In this document: piece after piece, positions 5,858 through 8,003 of the stretch
Numbering within the stretch: position 1 is the first letter of the stretch
How the letters are laid out: every line of letters starts with the position of its first letter
Assembly (NCBI GenBank): GCA_018897875.1
Contig: JAHIKF010000267.1
Location: 1 to 8,003 of the forward strand
Reading direction: 5' to 3'
DNA: 8,003 nt
From: Pseudomonadota bacterium
GTDB taxonomy: Bacteria > Desulfobacterota > Desulfobaccia > Desulfobaccales > 0-14-0-80-60-11
Made by a program: the position numbers and the translations under genes
The notes under the pieces: model-generated
Told to the model about the DNA's origin: nothing
Seen by the model: the letters and a program-made list of their open reading frames with translations, nothing else
Databases searched by the model: none

Positions 5858-6775
5858 ATGCCGGATGCCTGGCCTAAATCTGGCCTGCGGGGCCTGTTCC
5901 GCTGGTACCTCAGCCAATTCCCCCTGCGGGACGGCAAGGCTTTTTTTTATGAGCGCTTCCATGCTTCTCTTGCGCCGACGGACCGGTATGCCGTGGTCCG
6001 GCTGGACAAGGGCTTCCGCATGCAGCTCGATCTTGCCGATCCGGAACAGCTGAAGGTGTATTTCTACGGGCATTACCACGAGCGCTACGAGGCCGACCTG
6101 GTGCAGCGGCTCCTTTCGGGGGATGACGTCTTCTGGGATGTGGGCGCCAACGTGGGCTACTTTACCCTGGTGGCGGCCACGGCGCTGGACAATCGCGGCC
6201 AGATTGTGGCGTTTGAGCCGGGGAAGAATGCCTATGCCCGGCTGACCGAGAATCTCGCCTTAAATCCCTGGCGGAATATCCAGACCTTTCCCCTGGCCGT
6301 TACCGACCGGGAGGGCGAGGCGGTGCTCCATCTGGCCGGGGACATTGCCGACAGCAGCGCCAATCTCTACCAGGCCGCCCAGGTCCAGGCCGGCTGCGAG
6401 GTCTGCCGGACAGTGGCCCTGGACCACTTTCTTAAGGAAGAGAATTTACCTCCTCCCCATCTCATCAAGCTGGATGCCGAGGGGGCGGAGCTGGCCGTGC
6501 TTAAGGGGGCGCAAAAGCTCATCAATGACTCACCCCCGCTGTGGCTGATGGAAATGGAAGAGAAGAACCTCCGGGCCGCGGGGGCCAGCAAGGCCGCAGT
6601 GGCGCAATTCCTCTACGGCTGCGGCTACCGGGCGGCGCACCTGAGCAAGGGGCGCTGGTACGCCACCGCCGACCCGGCGGGCGTCAAGGGTCGGAACATT
6701 TTCTGGTTCAATCCCGGGGTGGCGTCCCACCGTGACCAAGCGGCGCGCCTGCCGGTACAGGGTAAATACCTATAA
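5858..6775 (+). CDS. FkbM-family SAM-dependent methyltransferase
   Basis: The 305-residue protein has the class I methyltransferase core of the FkbM family (Methyltransf_21), enzymes that methylate sugar or polyketide hydroxyls. SAM motif I is FWDVGANVGYFTLVA (92-106). The ribose-binding acidic position follows in FEPGKNA (119-125), and the family hallmark IKLDAEGAELAVLKGA is at 203-218. Residues 1-80 form an N-terminal region with aromatic-rich YFYGHYHERYE, and 225-305 a C-terminal extension. There is no signal peptide or membrane helix. AAGGAG 4 nt before the ATG supports the start. The acceptor is unknown; surface polysaccharide is the usual guess, but no glycosyltransferase neighbours it here. 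Codons 239-302 are duplicated at 7810-8003 with 6 differences in 194 nt. A MITE-like element begins 62 nt after the stop. Confidence 0.92.
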   Translation: MPDAWPKSGLRGLFRWYLSQFPLRDGKAFFYERFHASLAPTDRYAVVRLDKGFRMQLDLADPEQLKVYFYGHYHERYEADLVQRLLSGDDVFWDVGANVGYFTLVAATALDNRGQIVAFEPGKNAYARLTENLALNPWRNIQTFPLAVTDREGEAVLHLAGDIADSSANLYQAAQVQAGCEVCRTVALDHFLKEENLPPPHLIKLDAEGAELAVLKGAQKLINDSPPLWLMEMEEKNLRAAGASKAAVAQFLYGCGYRAAHLSKGRWYATADPAGVKGRNIFWFNPGVASHRDQAARLPVQGKYL

Positions 6776-6837
6776 TTTTTCGCCAGTTGGTAAGCTTGGG
6801 TAGCGAGCCTTGAGCTTTAATCTTGGTTTCGGCCTCT

Positions 6838-7010
6838 TATAGCGAATGCCAAAAGTATTTTCCGATAGCGGCATCATTCTAATCCCCCCTAACCCCCCTT
6901 TAAAAAAGGGGGGAACTCTAAGGAATAGCTATTAAAGTCCCCCTTTGAAAAAGGGGGATTTAGGGGGATTTAAGAACCGCAACTGGAAGGAATTTATGGC
7001 AAACGCTATA
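6838..7010. mobile_element. MITE-like element, copy 2
   Basis: The element is about 173 bp with ends TATAGCGAATGCC and GGCAAACGCTATA, imperfect inverted repeats of each other, and outermost TA at both ends. The internal C-run and G-run blocks are the same as in copy 1 (3113-3296), in the same orientation, but with a shorter left half and several substitutions. It has no coding capacity. It is positioned downstream of the fkbM gene. Confidence 0.8.
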
Positions 7011-7235
7011 GTCCATCGGCTGGACCGATGCGAGGGGCGAATGGCCTGGCACCGGCCTTCCGCCGGCCATCGCCTCTGTCGCCGTTGCTCCATCCTCCGC
7101 TCCCCAGGAGGGAGGGAAGATATTAAACCCTAACGCTTAGGGCTCTGAGCCGGCAAGATTCCAGGCGGGTCCGGCGTGGGTAAACCCGGCCGCGGGAAGA
7201 AATGACCCGCCTGGTCGCAAGAGGAGAAACCGGCC
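7011..7235. other. Gene-free interval with several stem-loops
   Basis: Between MITE copy 2 and the small secreted-protein gene I see no coding sequence. There are four inverted repeats: CATCGG/CCGATG (7014-7019, 7025-7030); GGCGAATGGCC/GGCCATCGCC (7036-7046, 7065-7074, one bulge); CCCTAA/TTAGGG (7128-7142, 3-nt loop); and CCAGGCGGGTC/GACCCGCCTGG (7161-7171, 7204-7214). The CCCTAA/TTAGGG stem is followed on the minus strand by GTTTAATAT and could be a weak terminator for the minus-strand gene. That is uncertain. Confidence 0.5.
7161..7214. repeat. Long inverted repeat with 11-bp perfect arms
   Basis: CCAGGCGGGTC (7161-7171) and GACCCGCCTGG (7204-7214) are perfect inverted arms around a 32-nt loop rich in C and G. 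The element lies 21 bp beyond the 3' end of the minus-strand gene (7236). There is no adjacent T-run, so it is listed as a repeat that may stabilise the 3' end of that transcript. Confidence 0.6.
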
Positions 7236-7619
7236 TTACCGACGCGGTCCGAAACGGTAGGCTGCATTGGAGTATTGATTGCGGGGAGCGTTGGGGCGGC
7301 CAAGGTTAGGGGTATGGAATTGCCTGGATCCCTGCTGTCGTCCCCAAGCACCCCGATGATACGCGCCGTAAGCGTTCCGCTGATTCGACTGGTTACGGTT
7401 TTGCCACTGGTTGCGGTGCTGCCGGCCGTAGGCGTTGCCGTGATTCCAGGCGGGACGCTGTCCACGATAGCCGTAAGCGGGGCCGTGAGGGGCGGCGCCC
7501 CGGAAATTGGGGTTATGCCCAACCACAGGCCGGTTAGTCCACGCCATGGCGCTGGGTGCACTCAAGGCCACGACCAGTCCCCCCAACATGATTACGCGCC
7601 ACCATCTTTTCAGTTTCAT
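7236..7619 (-). CDS. Small secreted Arg/Asn/Tyr-rich protein, no acidic residues in mature part
   Basis: The gene encodes 127 residues. Residues 1-26 are a classic Sec signal peptide: KLKRWWR basic start, hydrophobic VIMLGGLVVAL core, and SAMA before a likely cut after Ala26. The predicted mature part of 101 residues is low-complexity and strongly basic: about 16 Arg, 14 Asn and 7 Tyr, many Gln, Gly and His, and no Asp, Glu, Lys or Cys. Recurring patterns are NAYG, RNQ and RG. A good ribosome site (GGGAGG, 8 nt before ATG) supports expression. I recognise no family. The composition suggests a disordered periplasmic or extracellular protein binding anionic partners (polysaccharide, nucleic acid, or metal through His), which is inference only. 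It stands alone on the minus strand between repeats. Confidence 0.75.
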   Translation of the reverse strand: MKLKRWWRVIMLGGLVVALSAPSAMAWTNRPVVGHNPNFRGAAPHGPAYGYRGQRPAWNHGNAYGRQHRNQWQNRNQSNQRNAYGAYHRGAWGRQQGSRQFHTPNLGRPNAPRNQYSNAAYRFGPRR

Positions 7620-7627
7620 CTGTCTAT

Positions 7628-7633
7628 CCTCCC
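7628..7633 (-). promoter_or_regulatory. Ribosome binding site of the small secreted-protein gene
   Basis: GGGAGG on the minus strand lies 8 nt before the ATG at 7619. It is the main evidence, with the signal peptide, that this low-complexity frame is a real gene. Confidence 0.7.
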
Positions 7634-7704
7634 ATCATAAGATTTGCAATCCAGTATTTGCTTAGTTAGAGGACCGGAGGCGGGAAAAAGTTAAAGACCA
7701 TTTT

Positions 7705-7722
7705 GGAAATTCCGGAAATTCC
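7705..7722. repeat. Two tandem 9-mers GGAAATTCC
   Basis: GGAAATTCC occurs at 7705-7713 and again at 7714-7722. Each unit is close to its own reverse complement. They lie about 86 nt upstream of the start of the minus-strand secreted-protein gene, where an operator could sit. Function unknown. Confidence 0.4.
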
Positions 7723-7809
7723 GTGAAGAGCACAGAACGCCGCGCCTTTTAGCGTTATCGCGAGAAAACCGTTTAGAGGTCGGGCGGGAGAGAGAGGGAA
7801 AAAAGCATC

Positions 7810-8003
7810 CCGGGCCGCGGGGGCCAGCAAGGCCGCAGTGGCGCAATTCCTCTACGGCTGCGGCTACCGGGCGGCGCACCTGAGCAAAGGCCGCTGGTAC
7901 GCCACCGCCGACCCGGCGGGCGTCAAGGGCCGGAACATCTTCTGGTTCAATCCCGGGGTGGCGTCCCACCGTGACAAAGCGGCGCGTCTGCCGGTACAGG
8001 GTA
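7810..8003 (+). pseudogene. 3' fragment of an FkbM methyltransferase gene (partial copy, runs off the window)
   Basis: These 194 nt match 6571-6764, the end of the fkbM gene, with 6 differences and no gaps, at an offset of exactly 1239 nt. In the same reading frame five differences are synonymous and one changes Gln to Lys. Identity stops abruptly at 7810. The frame upstream is open back to a TGA at 7724-7726 but contains no ATG, GTG or TTG, so the fragment has no start and lacks the SAM-binding core. It is a gene remnant or duplication end, and continues beyond 8003. Confidence 0.85.

Noticed and set aside
6945..7133. 62-codon plus-strand frame overlapping MITE copy 2
   Set aside because: It starts within the repeat, reads through stem-loops, and lacks a ribosome site or recognisable protein features.
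7636..7642. TATGAT as a -10 box for the minus-strand secreted-protein gene
   Set aside because: It overlaps the start of the ribosome site region and lies only about 18 nt from the ATG, with no -35 at the proper distance.

Overview
The window is GC-rich bacterial DNA with strong third-position G/C bias, Shine-Dalgarno sites of the GGAGG type, and many short interspersed repeats, including C-run/G-run palindromes and heptad arrays. Together these suggest a repeat-rich Gram-negative of the Desulfobacterota (deltaproteobacterial) kind. That assignment rests on general character only, since there is no rRNA or marker gene here. The gene content is mostly household metabolism, broken or decorated by repeats. 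I see no phage, CRISPR, toxin-antitoxin or recognisable defence locus.

Left part (1-1570). A 62-bp nested palindrome is followed by a minus-strand gene (180-995) for a NYN-domain nuclease-like protein with a C-terminal cold-shock-like domain. Behind its start lies about 575 bp with no convincing gene. Middle-left (1571-3076). A plus-strand ORF encodes a fused double ABC ATPase of the ECF-transporter type. Its first half lacks Walker A and the switch histidine, so it looks 5'-truncated, and no membrane partner is present.

Centre (3113-7010). Two direct copies of a MITE-like element with terminal inverted repeats and flanking TA bracket three plus-strand genes. The first is glucose-6-phosphate dehydrogenase (zwf), with a frameshift explained by one missing G. 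The second is a Nit1-type carbon-nitrogen hydrolase (probable deaminated-glutathione amidase). The third is an FkbM-family methyltransferase. The hydrolase is itself bracketed by two inverted copies of another repeat built on NAGCAGT heptads; one copy lies between a purine-rich ribosome-binding-like tract and the start codon. zwf (NADPH supply) and a glutathione-repair amidase could be metabolically linked, but the repeats between them argue against a simple operon.

Right part (7011-8003). Several stem-loops precede a minus-strand gene for a small secreted, Arg/Asn-rich protein with no acidic residue in its mature part. After it, at 7810, a 194-nt near-identical copy of the 3' end of the FkbM gene begins and runs off the window. 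Five of the six differences between the copies are synonymous.
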